Of a stretch of DNA of 64,000 bases, positions 51,807 through 61,400 are shown piece after piece. Every line of letters starts with the position of its first letter. Position 1 is the stretch's first letter. The translations under genes were made by a program, and so were the position numbers. Below the pieces are notes generated by a model that saw only the letters and a program-made list of their open reading frames with translations, was not told where the DNA came from and did not search any database. This DNA comes from JAJYQH01 sp036261615 (GTDB lineage: Bacteria; Actinomycetota; Actinomycetes; Propionibacteriales; Propionibacteriaceae), in the NCBI GenBank assembly GCA_036261615.1, contig DATAKK010000007.1, positions 1 to 64,000 of the forward strand. Reading direction: 5' to 3'.

Positions 51807-51850
51807 CTCGACCCGGGCGGTCCGCGCTCAGGGACGCCGGCGGCGCGAGG

Positions 51851-52351
51851 CTAACCAGGGGTCGGTCTCGCCCGGCCGGCAAGGGCCCGAAGAGCCCGCA
51901 GCCCGTCCGGCACGCTGCGGCGGGGCGACTCGCGGTAGCCGCCGGCGTCCAGGCCGGCCTCGCGCTCGAAGAAGTTGGCGGACGCCCTGTCGCCCGTGCG
52001 CAGCCACGACCAGCCCATGAGCACGGTGTAGACCGGCAGGTAGGGGAGTCCGCACGCGTAGGCGTACTGCCACGTGTGGTTCTCCTCGTGCTCGAGGATG
52101 CCGGGGATCGCGCGGGCGAGGTCGTCGAACGACGGGCTCGCCGTAGTGACGACGTTGCCGATCGTGAAGGCCCCACCGGTGGGGAAGCGGTAGCGGTAGC
52201 CCTCGGCCAGCCACAGCCCGCGGTCCCCCCGGCGCAGCCGCGCCCGCCCCGCCAGGGCGACCCCCAGGCCGACGGGCGTGGACAGGTTGAGCCAGTTGCC
52301 GACCTCCCGGGCGACGACGAACGGGCGGTCGGTCCGGCCGGGGCCGCTCAT
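51851..52351 (-). CDS. Putative HExxH protein coupled to coaBC
   Basis: The 166-residue protein has no recognised family name. It contains HEENH at 88-92 within GILEHEENHTWQYA, matching the HExxH zinc-binding pattern, and NFFEREA about 37 residues later, where a third (Glu) ligand could lie. Around it are moderately hydrophobic stretches (STPVGLGVALAGRA near 24-37; LPYLPVYTVLMGWSWL near 102-117) that may contact a membrane. A metallopeptidase-like site is plausible but unproven. The ATG overlaps the coaBC stop by four bases (ATGA), so it is translated after coaBC. Confidence 0.7.
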   Translation of the reverse strand: MSGPGRTDRPFVVAREVGNWLNLSTPVGLGVALAGRARLRRGDRGLWLAEGYRYRFPTGGAFTIGNVVTTASPSFDDLARAIPGILEHEENHTWQYAYACGLPYLPVYTVLMGWSWLRTGDRASANFFEREAGLDAGGYRESPRRSVPDGLRALRALAGRARPTPG

Positions 52352-53568
52352 CGGGCGGAGCCGGGCAGCGCGGCGAGGACGGCGTCCCAGACGGCGTCGG
52401 CGACCGCCCGCTTCGAGCCCGAGGCCTCGGCGATGACGGCGCCCCCGGCCGCGAGGACGACGACCGTGTTGTCGGACGCCTCGAAGCCGATGGTCCAGCC
52501 CACCTCGTTGACGACGAGCAGGTCCGCGCCCTTGCGGGCCAGCTTCCGTCGGCCGCGCTCGAGCAGTTCCTCGCGACCGTCGACCGTCTCGGCGGCGAAC
52601 CCGACGACGACCTGGCCGGGCCGGCGTGCGGCGACGAGCGCGGCGAGGACGTCGTCGGTCTGGACGAGTTCGAGGGTGCGGGTGGGGCCGGCCGCCGACT
52701 CCTTGGTGAGCTTGCGCTCGGAGAGCGTGGCCGGCCGGTAGTCGGCGACGGCGGCGGCCATCACCACCGCGTCGGCACCGGACGCCGCCCGGCTCACCGC
52801 CGCCTGCAGTTCGGCCGCGGTGCCGACGCTCACGGTGGTGATGGCCGGGTGCACCGCCTCGGCGAGCACACCGGCGTCCACGTGCGCCGCCACCAGCGTC
52901 ACCCTGGCCCCCCGGTCGGCGGCCGCGCGCGCGAGCGCGACGCCCTGGCGCCCGCTCGACCGGTTGCCGATGAACCGCACCGGATCGATCGGCTCCCGGG
53001 TGCCCCCCGCCGACACGGTGACCTCCAGGCCCGCGAGGTCGCCGCGGGGGACCAGGGACAGGGCCCGCTCGGCGATCTCCTCCGGTTCGGACATCCGCCC
53101 CGGCCCGGAGTCGCCCCCGGTGAGATCGCCCTCGGCCGGGCCGACGACGTGCACGCCCCGCCGGCGCAGGGTCTCGACGTTGTGGACCGTGGCGGGGTGC
53201 TGCCACATCTCGGTGTGCATCGCCGGCGCCACGAGCACCGGTGCGGAGGTCGCAAGTAGGGTGGCGCCGAGCAGGTCGTCGGCCAGTCCCGCCGCCATCT
53301 TCGCCAGGAAGTTCGCGGTGGCCGGGGCGACGACCACCAGGTCGGCCGACCGGCCGAGGGCGACGTGCCGCACCTGGGCGACGTCCTCGTAGACGGACGT
53401 CGTCACCGGGTTGCGGCTGATCGCCTCCCAGGTGGTCAGGCCGACGAAGTGGAGGGCATCGGAGGTGGGAACGACATGGACGCTGTGACCCGCCTTCACC
53501 AGCAGGCGCACGAGGTGGACGCTCTTGTAGGCCGCGATGCCGCCGGTGACTCCCACGATGATGACCAT
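52348..53568 (-). CDS. coaBC: Bifunctional phosphopantothenoylcysteine decarboxylase/ligase
   Basis: The 406-residue fusion is normal for bacteria. The CoaC domain (1-180) starts VGVTGGIAAYKSVHLVRLL, with the catalytic His in VRHVALGRSADLVVVAPATANF and PAMHTEMW, the actinobacterial version of PAMNxxMW. The CoaB domain (190-406) starts LEVTVSAGGTREPIDPVRFIGNRSSGRQG and includes the CTP-binding segment and the VVGFAAET motif. It makes 4'-phosphopantetheine precursors of CoA. It is co-translated with the HExxH protein downstream and divergent from the NRDE gene. Confidence 0.96.
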   Translation of the reverse strand: MVIIVGVTGGIAAYKSVHLVRLLVKAGHSVHVVPTSDALHFVGLTTWEAISRNPVTTSVYEDVAQVRHVALGRSADLVVVAPATANFLAKMAAGLADDLLGATLLATSAPVLVAPAMHTEMWQHPATVHNVETLRRRGVHVVGPAEGDLTGGDSGPGRMSEPEEIAERALSLVPRGDLAGLEVTVSAGGTREPIDPVRFIGNRSSGRQGVALARAAADRGARVTLVAAHVDAGVLAEAVHPAITTVSVGTAAELQAAVSRAASGADAVVMAAAVADYRPATLSERKLTKESAAGPTRTLELVQTDDVLAALVAARRPGQVVVGFAAETVDGREELLERGRRKLARKGADLLVVNEVGWTIGFEASDNTVVVLAAGGAVIAEASGSKRAVADAVWDAVLAALPGSAR

Positions 53569-53603
53569 GGCCCGATCCTCCCATCGAGCGGCGATGGTGT
53601 CGC

Positions 53604-54368
53604 GTGTGCACGGTGATCGTGCGGGTGCCGGACGCCCCCGGCGCCCCGGTGCGGCTGCTGGCCGTCCGCGACGAGGACCCGGACCGTCCGTGGCAGCCGC
53701 TCGGGGCGTGGTGGCCCACGGAACGACCGGGGGTGGTCGGCGTCCGGGACGTACGCGCCGGGGGAGCGTGGCTGGCGGCGTCCCGGCTACGGCTCGCGGT
53801 GCTGCTCAACCGTTCGAGCCCGCCGGTGCCCGAGGGCCGGCAGCCGGTGTCGCGGGGAACAGTGGTGCTGGACGCCGTGGGCGGCCGGCTGCCGCTTCCC
53901 AGCCCGGCCATCTCCGGGTTCAACCTCGTCGACGTGACGAGCGGGGGCGCCCGCCTCATGTCGTGGGACGGGCTCGTGCTGGCCGACCGGCGGGTGCCGC
54001 CGGGCACGCACATGATCGCCCACCACGACCTGGACGACCCCCGCAGCGCCCGGATCGGCGCGTGGCTCGGCGCCTTCGCCGACGCCTCCACCGACGCCCC
54101 CTCGGGCTCGCCGGACGCCGCCTGGGCCCGCGGCTGGCTGGACATCCTCGCCGAGAGCGCGTCGCTGCACCCCCACGACGACCGGGCCATCATCCGCGAC
54201 AACCGGCCGCACGGCTTCCCGACGCAGTCGCTGCTGCTCTGCGTGGCCTCCGTCGGGCCCGACGGGGTGGAGGTTCGCTACGGCGAGCTCGACCGCCCCG
54301 GCCGGTGGAACGAGCCGGTGCTGCGGCCGGCGTCGCCGCCCGTCAGCGGTCGGCCAGCAGGGCGATAG
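53604..54368 (+). CDS. NRDE (TANGO2-like) family protein
   Basis: The 254-residue protein starts VCTVIVRVPD; Cys2 is the conserved N-terminal cysteine of this family, preceding the RDE motif (AVRDEDPDRPW), the variant of NRDE. Later motifs are GGAWLAAS and LLNRSSP. An N-terminal nucleophile hydrolase fold is proposed for the family, and the eukaryotic TANGO2 is linked to haem or lipid handling; no activity can be assigned here. The GTG start at 53604 makes Cys the second residue. Its 3' end overlaps the convergent uracil-DNA glycosylase gene by 26 bases. Confidence 0.75.
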   Translation: MCTVIVRVPDAPGAPVRLLAVRDEDPDRPWQPLGAWWPTERPGVVGVRDVRAGGAWLAASRLRLAVLLNRSSPPVPEGRQPVSRGTVVLDAVGGRLPLPSPAISGFNLVDVTSGGARLMSWDGLVLADRRVPPGTHMIAHHDLDDPRSARIGAWLGAFADASTDAPSGSPDAAWARGWLDILAESASLHPHDDRAIIRDNRPHGFPTQSLLLCVASVGPDGVEVRYGELDRPGRWNEPVLRPASPPVSGRPAGR

Positions 54369-55116
54369 CGGCGTCCAGCATCGGCTCGGTGAGCCGGCCG
54401 GTGAAGGTGTTCTGCTGGCTCACGTGATAGCTGCCGACCAGCCGGACCGGGTGGTCGCCGGCGTCCAGCGTGGTCGTGGCGGCGTGCGCGAACCGGGGCC
54501 GGGGCCTCGGCACCGACCACCCCACCCGGGCGGCCGCCGCCAGCGTCGACGTCCACGCGTGGCCGCCGAGCGCGAGTACGGCGTGCAGCCGGGGCCCCAT
54601 GAGCTCGAATTCGCGGTCGAGCCAGCCTCCGCAGGTGGCGAACTCGGCGGGTGTCGGCTTGTTCGCCGGCGGCGCGCAGTGCACCGAGGCCGTGATCCGG
54701 ACGCCGCTCAGCCGCAGCCCGTCGCCGGCATGGGTCGCCGTGGGCTGGTTCGCGTACCCGGCGCGGTACAGCGCCGCGTAGAGCCAGTCGCCGGACCGGT
54801 CGCCGGTGAACATCCGGCCGGTGCGGTTGGCGCCGTGCGCGGCCGGGGCGAGGCCGACGACGAGGATGCCGGCGTCCGGGTCGCCGAAGGAGGGCGCGGG
54901 GCGTCCCCAGTAGGCCTGGTCGGCGAAGGCCGCACGCCGGGTGCGGGCGACCTCCTCCCGCCAGGCCACCAGGCGCGGGCAGGCCCGACACACACTCACC
55001 CGGGCGTCGAGTTCGGGCAGCGTGGTGGCGCCGGCGGCGAGGGCCGCGACGTCGGCGGCCGAGCCGGCCACCGGCGTGTCCGGGCCGGCGGGGTCGTGGG
55101 GCCAGTCGCTGCTCAT
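54343..55116 (-). CDS. udgB: Family 5 uracil-DNA glycosylase (UdgB-like)
   Basis: The 257-residue enzyme has four Fe-S cysteines, C43 and C46 (VCRACP), C147 and C162. The active-site motif GLAPAAHGANRTGRMFTGD is at 88-106, where family 5 has no polar Asp, and the DNA-intercalation motif is HVSQQNTFTGRLT. UdgB removes uracil, and hypoxanthine, from double-stranded DNA in base excision repair of thermophiles and high-GC actinobacteria. ATG 55116 is the most plausible start. Confidence 0.9.
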   Translation of the reverse strand: MSSDWPHDPAGPDTPVAGSAADVAALAAGATTLPELDARVSVCRACPRLVAWREEVARTRRAAFADQAYWGRPAPSFGDPDAGILVVGLAPAAHGANRTGRMFTGDRSGDWLYAALYRAGYANQPTATHAGDGLRLSGVRITASVHCAPPANKPTPAEFATCGGWLDREFELMGPRLHAVLALGGHAWTSTLAAAARVGWSVPRPRPRFAHAATTTLDAGDHPVRLVGSYHVSQQNTFTGRLTEPMLDAAIALLADR

Positions 55117-55157
55117 GCCCCCAGCCTGGCACGCCGGAACCTGTCGGCCCGGGGGAC

Positions 55158-55184
55158 TTTGCACTCGTGGTGGGCGAGTGCTAA
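55158..55184 (+). promoter_or_regulatory. CIRCE element 1 (HrcA operator)
   Basis: TTTGCACTC-n9-GAGTGCTAA differs from the consensus TTAGCACTC-n9-GAGTGCTAA at one base. It overlaps the groEL promoter. Confidence 0.93.
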
Positions 55185-55187
55185 ACA
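55159..55187 (+). promoter_or_regulatory. SigA-type promoter of groEL
   Basis: TTGCAC (55159-55164), a 17-base spacer and TAAACA (55182-55187) form a housekeeping promoter inside CIRCE 1, so bound HrcA would block RNA polymerase. Confidence 0.6.
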
Positions 55188-55192
55188 TGATG

Positions 55193-55219
55193 TTGGCACT
55201 CGGCTGTGTCGAGTGCTAC
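55193..55219 (+). promoter_or_regulatory. CIRCE element 2 (HrcA operator)
   Basis: TTGGCACTC-n9-GAGTGCTAC is a second operator starting eight bases after the first, in the leader region. The outer bases differ from consensus. Confidence 0.88.
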
Positions 55220-55335
55220 CTCGGAAACGGGTGGTGAGATCACCGGATCGTCCGTCGCGGGCACTGCCGGTTTCCAGCAGTCATTGACCACCGTTGGAGC
55301 CCACCGGCTCCTGATGCCGAAGGACGTATCGCCTG

Positions 55336-56961
<1,626 letters not shown>

Positions 56962-56984
56962 TCCTGCCTCCGGCAACGACATCG

Positions 56985-57013
56985 CGAGGGCGGTCCCACC
57001 GGGGCCGCCCTCG
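56985..57013 (+). terminator. Hairpin terminator of groEL
   Basis: CGAGGGCGGTCCC and GGGGCCGCCCTCG form a 13-pair stem with one T-G wobble and loop ACC, 24 bases after the groEL stop. It lacks a T-tract. Confidence 0.65.
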
Positions 57014-57135
57014 TGCGCGTCCGGGTGCGGGGCGGGGTCGGGGTCAGCGGCGATTCAGAGCTTCCACATAGACTCGACAGGATCAGTCGGCGGCACGTCG
57101 GCGCGTCCACCACCCCGAAAGGTTCTGGTCCGCTC

Positions 57136-57807
57136 ATGCTCACCTGGTTCGAACACCTCATGACCGGCGTCCCGCCCTGGATCATCCACATCATCATCGG
57201 AGGCGTCGTCCTCATCGAGTCGATGGGCATCCCGCTGCCCGGCGAGACCGTCATCATCGCGGCGTCGATCCTCGCGACCGGCCACTACATCCAGATCTCG
57301 GCCCTCGGCATCGCGACCTCCGGCGCCATCGGGGCGATCATCGGCGACAGCATCGGCTACTGGGTGGTGCGGCGGCACGGCAACAAGCTGCTGCGCTGGA
57401 TGCACCGCAAGTTCCCGAAGCACGTGGCCGCCGAGGAACTCGCGTGGACCGAGCACGTCTTCTCCCGCTACGGGTTCCCGGCGGTGTTCTTCGGCCGCTT
57501 CGTCGCCATCCTGCGGATGTTCGCCGGGCCGATCTCCGGGCTGCTGCGGATGCACTACTACCTGTTCCTCGTGGCCAACGCGCTCGGCGGCATCACGTGG
57601 AGCTTTGCCATCACCTACGCCGTGCACTTCCTCGGCCTGGCCGCCGACAAGTACTTCAAGGACGTCTCCTGGATCGCGTTGATCCTGTTCGTCGTCCTCC
57701 TCGCCGTCGCGGGGGTGTTCCTCCGCCGGCGCACCCAGAAACTGGTGCACGACTACTGCACCGCGAACCCGGACGCCGTCGAGCGCGCCAAGGAGCGGCT
57801 CGCCTGA
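57136..57807 (+). CDS. DedA family membrane protein
   Basis: The 223-residue protein has typical DedA motifs: ESMGIPLPGETVIIAASILATG (first re-entrant loop with the conserved Glu), GAIIGDSIGYWVVRRHG, and FFGRFVAILRMFAGPISGLLRMHYYLFLVANALGGITW (conserved Arg pair and Gly). Four to five membrane segments are evident, followed by a basic C-terminus. DedA proteins are proton-dependent flippase candidates for undecaprenyl phosphate or phospholipid. The start ATG 57136 has only a distant GAAAGG. It is the second DedA-like gene here (see 43345). Confidence 0.9.
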   Translation: MLTWFEHLMTGVPPWIIHIIIGGVVLIESMGIPLPGETVIIAASILATGHYIQISALGIATSGAIGAIIGDSIGYWVVRRHGNKLLRWMHRKFPKHVAAEELAWTEHVFSRYGFPAVFFGRFVAILRMFAGPISGLLRMHYYLFLVANALGGITWSFAITYAVHFLGLAADKYFKDVSWIALILFVVLLAVAGVFLRRRTQKLVHDYCTANPDAVERAKERLA

Positions 57808-57899
57808 TCTCCCCTTGTCACACCGGCCCACGGGCCCGGCAGGAGGCGCCGGGTTAACCGGTGGAAAAGTGTCAGCGCCCTCGTCTAGGGTCGTTCGAC

Positions 57900-58823
57900 G
57901 TGGCACCTGTGATCCGGGCCGTCGGGCTCACGAAGACCTACGGCGATGTCGTCGCCGTCGACGGCATCGACTTCGAGGTGCCCCCGGGGGAGTCGTTCGG
58001 CCTGCTCGGGCCGAACGGTGCGGGCAAGTCGACGACGATGCGGATGATCGGGGGCACGCTCACCCGCAGCGGCGGCGTCCTCGAAGTGATGGGGCTCGAC
58101 CCCGAGACCCAGGGGCCCGAGGTGCGGGCGCACCTGGGCGTGGTGCCGCAGGAGGGCAACCTCGACGAGGAGTTGCGGGTCCGCGACAACATCATCGTCT
58201 ACGGCCGCTACTTCGGCTTGCCGCGCAGCTACCTCCGGCCGAAGTCGCAGGAGCTGCTCGAGTTCGCCCAGCTCACCGACAAGGCCGACAGCAAGGTGCA
58301 GGAGTTGTCGGGCGGCATGAAGCGGCGGCTCACCATCGCCCGCGCCCTGGTGAACCAGCCCCGCATCCTGCTGCTCGACGAACCCACCACCGGCCTCGAC
58401 CCGCAGGCGCGGCACATCCTCTGGGACCGGCTGTTCCGGCTCAAGGAGGAGGGCGTCACCCTCATCGTCACCACCCACTTCATGGACGAGGCGGAGCAAC
58501 TGTGCGACCGGCTCATCGTCGTCGATCACGGGCGCATCATGGCAGAGGGGTCGCCGGCGTCCCTCATCCGCCGGTTCTCCAGCCGGGAGGTGCTCGAGAT
58601 GCGGTTCGGGTCGGATCGCAACGCCCTGGTCGTCGACCAGCTCCGCGACATCGGCGACCGGCACGAGGTGCTGCCCGACCGCATCCTGCTCTACGCCGAC
58701 GACGGCGAGGAGGCCCTCGACGAAGTGGTCCGGCGGGGCCTGCATCCGCACACGTCGCTGGTGCGGCGCTCCTCCCTGGAGGACGTGTTCCTCCGGCTCA
58801 CCGGAAGGAGTCTCATTGAGTGA
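57900..58823 (+). CDS. ABC exporter ATPase (DrrA/NodI-type)
   Basis: The 307-residue ATPase has Walker A GPNGAGKST near 37-45, signature ELSGGMKRRLTIARAL, Walker B ILLLDEPTTGLDPQ and switch TTHFMDEAEQL. A C-terminal extension of about 80 residues after the nucleotide-binding domain (RFGSDRNALVVDQL...) matches the DrrA/NodI class, which exports drugs or lipo-oligosaccharides. GTG 57900 is preferred, with TAGGGT eight bases upstream; the GTG at 57909 is an alternative. It is followed by two permease genes. Confidence 0.88.
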   Translation: MAPVIRAVGLTKTYGDVVAVDGIDFEVPPGESFGLLGPNGAGKSTTMRMIGGTLTRSGGVLEVMGLDPETQGPEVRAHLGVVPQEGNLDEELRVRDNIIVYGRYFGLPRSYLRPKSQELLEFAQLTDKADSKVQELSGGMKRRLTIARALVNQPRILLLDEPTTGLDPQARHILWDRLFRLKEEGVTLIVTTHFMDEAEQLCDRLIVVDHGRIMAEGSPASLIRRFSSREVLEMRFGSDRNALVVDQLRDIGDRHEVLPDRILLYADDGEEALDEVVRRGLHPHTSLVRRSSLEDVFLRLTGRSLIE

Positions 58824-59670
58824 CATCACCGACTCCACCCGGCTCGCCTACTCCGGTGGCGTGGCGTCCCCGCGCCAGCTGGCCCTGCGCGCCCGGCGGC
58901 TCGGGTGGCTGCGCTACGCGGAGCACTACCTGCGCACCATGCGGGCCTTCTGGGTCCCGCTGCTGCTGCAGTCGGTCGGCACGCCGTTGCTGTACCTCGT
59001 CGCCATGGGCGTCGGCCTCGGGACGCTCGTCGACCGGTCCCACTCGTCGCCGATGGGGGTGCCCTACCTCACGTTCGTCGCGCCCGCCGTGATGGTCGCC
59101 ACCGTGATGGGGGCGGCGGCCACCGAGGCGATGTACCCGGTGATGTCCGGGTTCAAATGGCAGCGGCTCTACTACGGAGCCGCCGCCAGCCCCTTGTCAC
59201 CCGGCCAGATCGCCATGGGTCACCTGCTCGGCGCCTGCGCCCGATTCGTCATCCAGGCGGTCGTCTTCTGGATCTTCCTCATCGCCTTCGGGGCGGCCCG
59301 CTCGCCCTGGTCGCCGCTCACCGTCCCGATCGCCGTGCTCGGCGCCCTGGCGTTCGGCGCGCCGCTGCAGGCCTACTCGGCCACCCTGCGCGACGAGGGC
59401 ACCTCGTTCAACTTCGTCGCCCGCTTCATCCTCACGCCGATGACCCTGTTCGCAGGCACGTTCTTCCCGCTCACCGCGATGCCCGTCTACCTGCGCTGGA
59501 TCGGCTGGGTGTCGCCCATGTGGCACGCCACCCAGCTGGCCCGACGGGCGAGCTTCGCCATGCCCGAGCCGTCGTGGCTCACCGCGACGCACCTCGTCTA
59601 CCTCGTCGGGCTGGTCGCCGTGGGTGTCGTCCTGTCGCGGCGGGTCTACACCCGGCGGTTGGGGGAGTGA
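58816..59670 (+). CDS. ABC-2 type permease, first subunit
   Basis: The 284-residue membrane protein has six hydrophobic segments and ABC-2/NodJ motifs (LRTMRAFWVPLLLQSVGTPLLYLVAMGVGLG; FNFVARFILTPMTLFAGTFFPLTAMP, the conserved region before the last helices). It starts with TTG 58816, supported by AAGGAG five bases upstream, and overlaps the ATPase stop by eight bases. With the next gene it forms the membrane half of an exporter of unknown cargo. Confidence 0.85.
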   Translation: MSDITDSTRLAYSGGVASPRQLALRARRLGWLRYAEHYLRTMRAFWVPLLLQSVGTPLLYLVAMGVGLGTLVDRSHSSPMGVPYLTFVAPAVMVATVMGAAATEAMYPVMSGFKWQRLYYGAAASPLSPGQIAMGHLLGACARFVIQAVVFWIFLIAFGAARSPWSPLTVPIAVLGALAFGAPLQAYSATLRDEGTSFNFVARFILTPMTLFAGTFFPLTAMPVYLRWIGWVSPMWHATQLARRASFAMPEPSWLTATHLVYLVGLVAVGVVLSRRVYTRRLGE

Positions 59671-60503
59671 TGGCCGACACGATGCAGGAACAGGAGATCC
59701 TCGAGGTCCGGCGTCCCCGGCTGCTCCCAGGCCTGTACGGGGGGAACATCCGGGCGGTGCTGGAGCGGGGCTTCATCGTGATGGCGAAGCAGAACTGGGC
59801 GATCGTCGCGTCCGGGTTCTTCGAGCCCGTGTTCTACCTGCTCGCGATGGGCCTCGGGCTCGGCGGTCTGGTCGGTACGGTGCAGGGTCCCGGCGGGCAC
59901 ACCCTCTCGTACGCCGCCTACATTGCTCCCGCCCTGCTGGCCACCTCGGCGATGAACGGGGCCGTCTACGACTCCACCATGAACGTGTTCTTCAAGCTGC
60001 GGTTCGCGAAGCTCTACCAGGCGATGCTGCAGACCTCGCTCGGGGCCCTCGACGTGGCCGCCGGGGAGATCGCCATGGCCCTGTTCCGGGGCCTGCTCTA
60101 CGCCTGCGCGTTCATGGTGGTCATGCTCGTCATGGGGCTGGTCACCTCGTGGTGGGCCGTGCTCATGGTGCCGGCCGCGCTGCTCGTGGCGCTGGGCTTC
60201 GCCGGTATCGGCATGGCGGCCACCAGCTACATGAAGACCTTCCAGCACCTGGACATCGTCGGCTTCATGCTCATGCCGATGTTCCTGTTCTCGTCGACGC
60301 TCTACCCGATCTCGGTGTTCCCCGTCGGCGTCCAGTGGTTCATCAAGGCGATGCCGCTGTGGCACGGGGTCGAGATGATGCGGCAGCTGTCGGTCGGCGC
60401 GCTCTCGCTCGCGACCGCCGGACACCTGCTCTACTTCGTCGTCATGAGCGCCGCCGGCGTCGCGATCGCGTCCCGCCGGCTGCGCGCGCTGTTCCTGCGC
60501 TGA
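59670..60503 (+). CDS. ABC-2 type permease, second subunit
   Basis: The 277-residue permease is homologous to its neighbour, with six helices and the conserved block FQHLDIVGFMLMPMFLFSSTLYPISVFP near 190-220. The start ATG overlaps the upstream stop (TGATG at 59668-59672). The pair of different ABC-2 permeases with one ATPase suggests a heterodimeric exporter as in NodIJ or DrrAB-like systems, here with two separate membrane chains. The cargo is not indicated by neighbouring genes. Confidence 0.85.
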   Translation: MADTMQEQEILEVRRPRLLPGLYGGNIRAVLERGFIVMAKQNWAIVASGFFEPVFYLLAMGLGLGGLVGTVQGPGGHTLSYAAYIAPALLATSAMNGAVYDSTMNVFFKLRFAKLYQAMLQTSLGALDVAAGEIAMALFRGLLYACAFMVVMLVMGLVTSWWAVLMVPAALLVALGFAGIGMAATSYMKTFQHLDIVGFMLMPMFLFSSTLYPISVFPVGVQWFIKAMPLWHGVEMMRQLSVGALSLATAGHLLYFVVMSAAGVAIASRRLRALFLR

Positions 60504-60574
60504 GGCCGGGGCCGGGTCACGCCGCCGTGGGGTGCCTCCCACACGCGCAGCGCTCGCGGCGCAACAATGTCGCC

Positions 60575-61288
60575 ATGGCTGGGCTGCTCGAGGTGCTGGT
60601 GCTGCACGAGGCCGACGCCCGGCGCGCCGAGGAGGGTGGCGCCGACCGCGTCGAACTGGTCGGCAGCCTCGACGACGGCGGCATGTCCCCCGAGCCCCGC
60701 ATGGTCGAGCGGGTGCGCGACGTGACGACGATCCATTTGCGCCCGATGGTGCGCCTGCGGGCGGGGTTCGGCACCGACGGGGGCGAGTTCACCCGGCTCC
60801 GGGGGCTGGTGGCGAGCTACCTGGACGCCGGCGCCGACGGCGTCGTCTTCGGCTTCCTCAACGGCATGGGCGAGGTCGACCGGGAGGTCTGCGAGGCCCT
60901 CGCCGAGCACGGCGGCTGGCCCTGGACCTTCCATCGGGCGGTCGACTCCGTTCTCGACTCCGACAAGGCGTGGCGCACCCTGCTGCGGCTACCGCGGGTC
61001 GACCAGGTCCTCACCGCCGGGTCGCCCCGGGGCGTGGACGCCGGCCTCGACGAACTGCTGCGACTCGCGCGATCCGACGGCCGGGTCGCGGCGCTCATGA
61101 TGGCCGGGGGCGGTCTGCTGCCCGAGCACGTGCCGTGGCTGGCGCGTGCCGGCGTCCGGTCGTTCCACATCGGGCGCACGGCCCGGCCCCAGGGCTCGTT
61201 CAAGGCCTACGTCGACGCGCCGCTCGTGCACACGTGGCGCACGCTCATCGACGACGCCGTGCAGCACGTCCCCGTGCCCCGGGGCTGA
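60575..61288 (+). CDS. cutC: CutC family protein
   Basis: The 237-residue TIM-barrel protein of the CutC family carries LEVLVLHEADARRAEEGGADRVELVGSLDDGGMSPEP at the start, HLRPMVRLRAGFGT, DGVVFGFLNGMGEVD, FHRAVDSVLDSDKAW, VLTAGSPRGVDAG and ALMMAGGGLLPEH. CutC was linked to copper homeostasis in E. coli, but its biochemical activity is unclear. The start codon is ATG 60575, with AACAAT six bases upstream as a possible leaderless -10. It is convergent with the sugar kinase gene, and palindrome A3 lies between them. Confidence 0.85.
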   Translation: MAGLLEVLVLHEADARRAEEGGADRVELVGSLDDGGMSPEPRMVERVRDVTTIHLRPMVRLRAGFGTDGGEFTRLRGLVASYLDAGADGVVFGFLNGMGEVDREVCEALAEHGGWPWTFHRAVDSVLDSDKAWRTLLRLPRVDQVLTAGSPRGVDAGLDELLRLARSDGRVAALMMAGGGLLPEHVPWLARAGVRSFHIGRTARPQGSFKAYVDAPLVHTWRTLIDDAVQHVPVPRG

Positions 61289-61312
61289 ACCGGGCCGCGT
61301 CATGCCCCGTCC

Positions 61313-61384
61313 TCTGCGATATTGACACCACCTGCCACACCCCGCCCGCTGGGGGCATCGTCTGGCAGGGGGTGCACGTTTCGG
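61313..61384. repeat. Family-A intergenic palindrome, copy A3
   Basis: The left arm TCTGCGATATTGACACCACC then TGCCACACC and the right arm TCTGGCAGGGGGTGCACG then TTTCGGCG lie between convergent cutC and pfkB-type genes. The arms align with A1 and A2. Confidence 0.7.
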
Positions 61385-61400
61385 CGTCCCGCGGCCCCCG

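Noticed and set aside
53226..53260. CoaBC with a mutated PAMN motif
   Set aside because: His in place of Asn (PAMHTEMW) is, to my knowledge, normal for actinobacterial CoaBC, so it is not reported as a defect.
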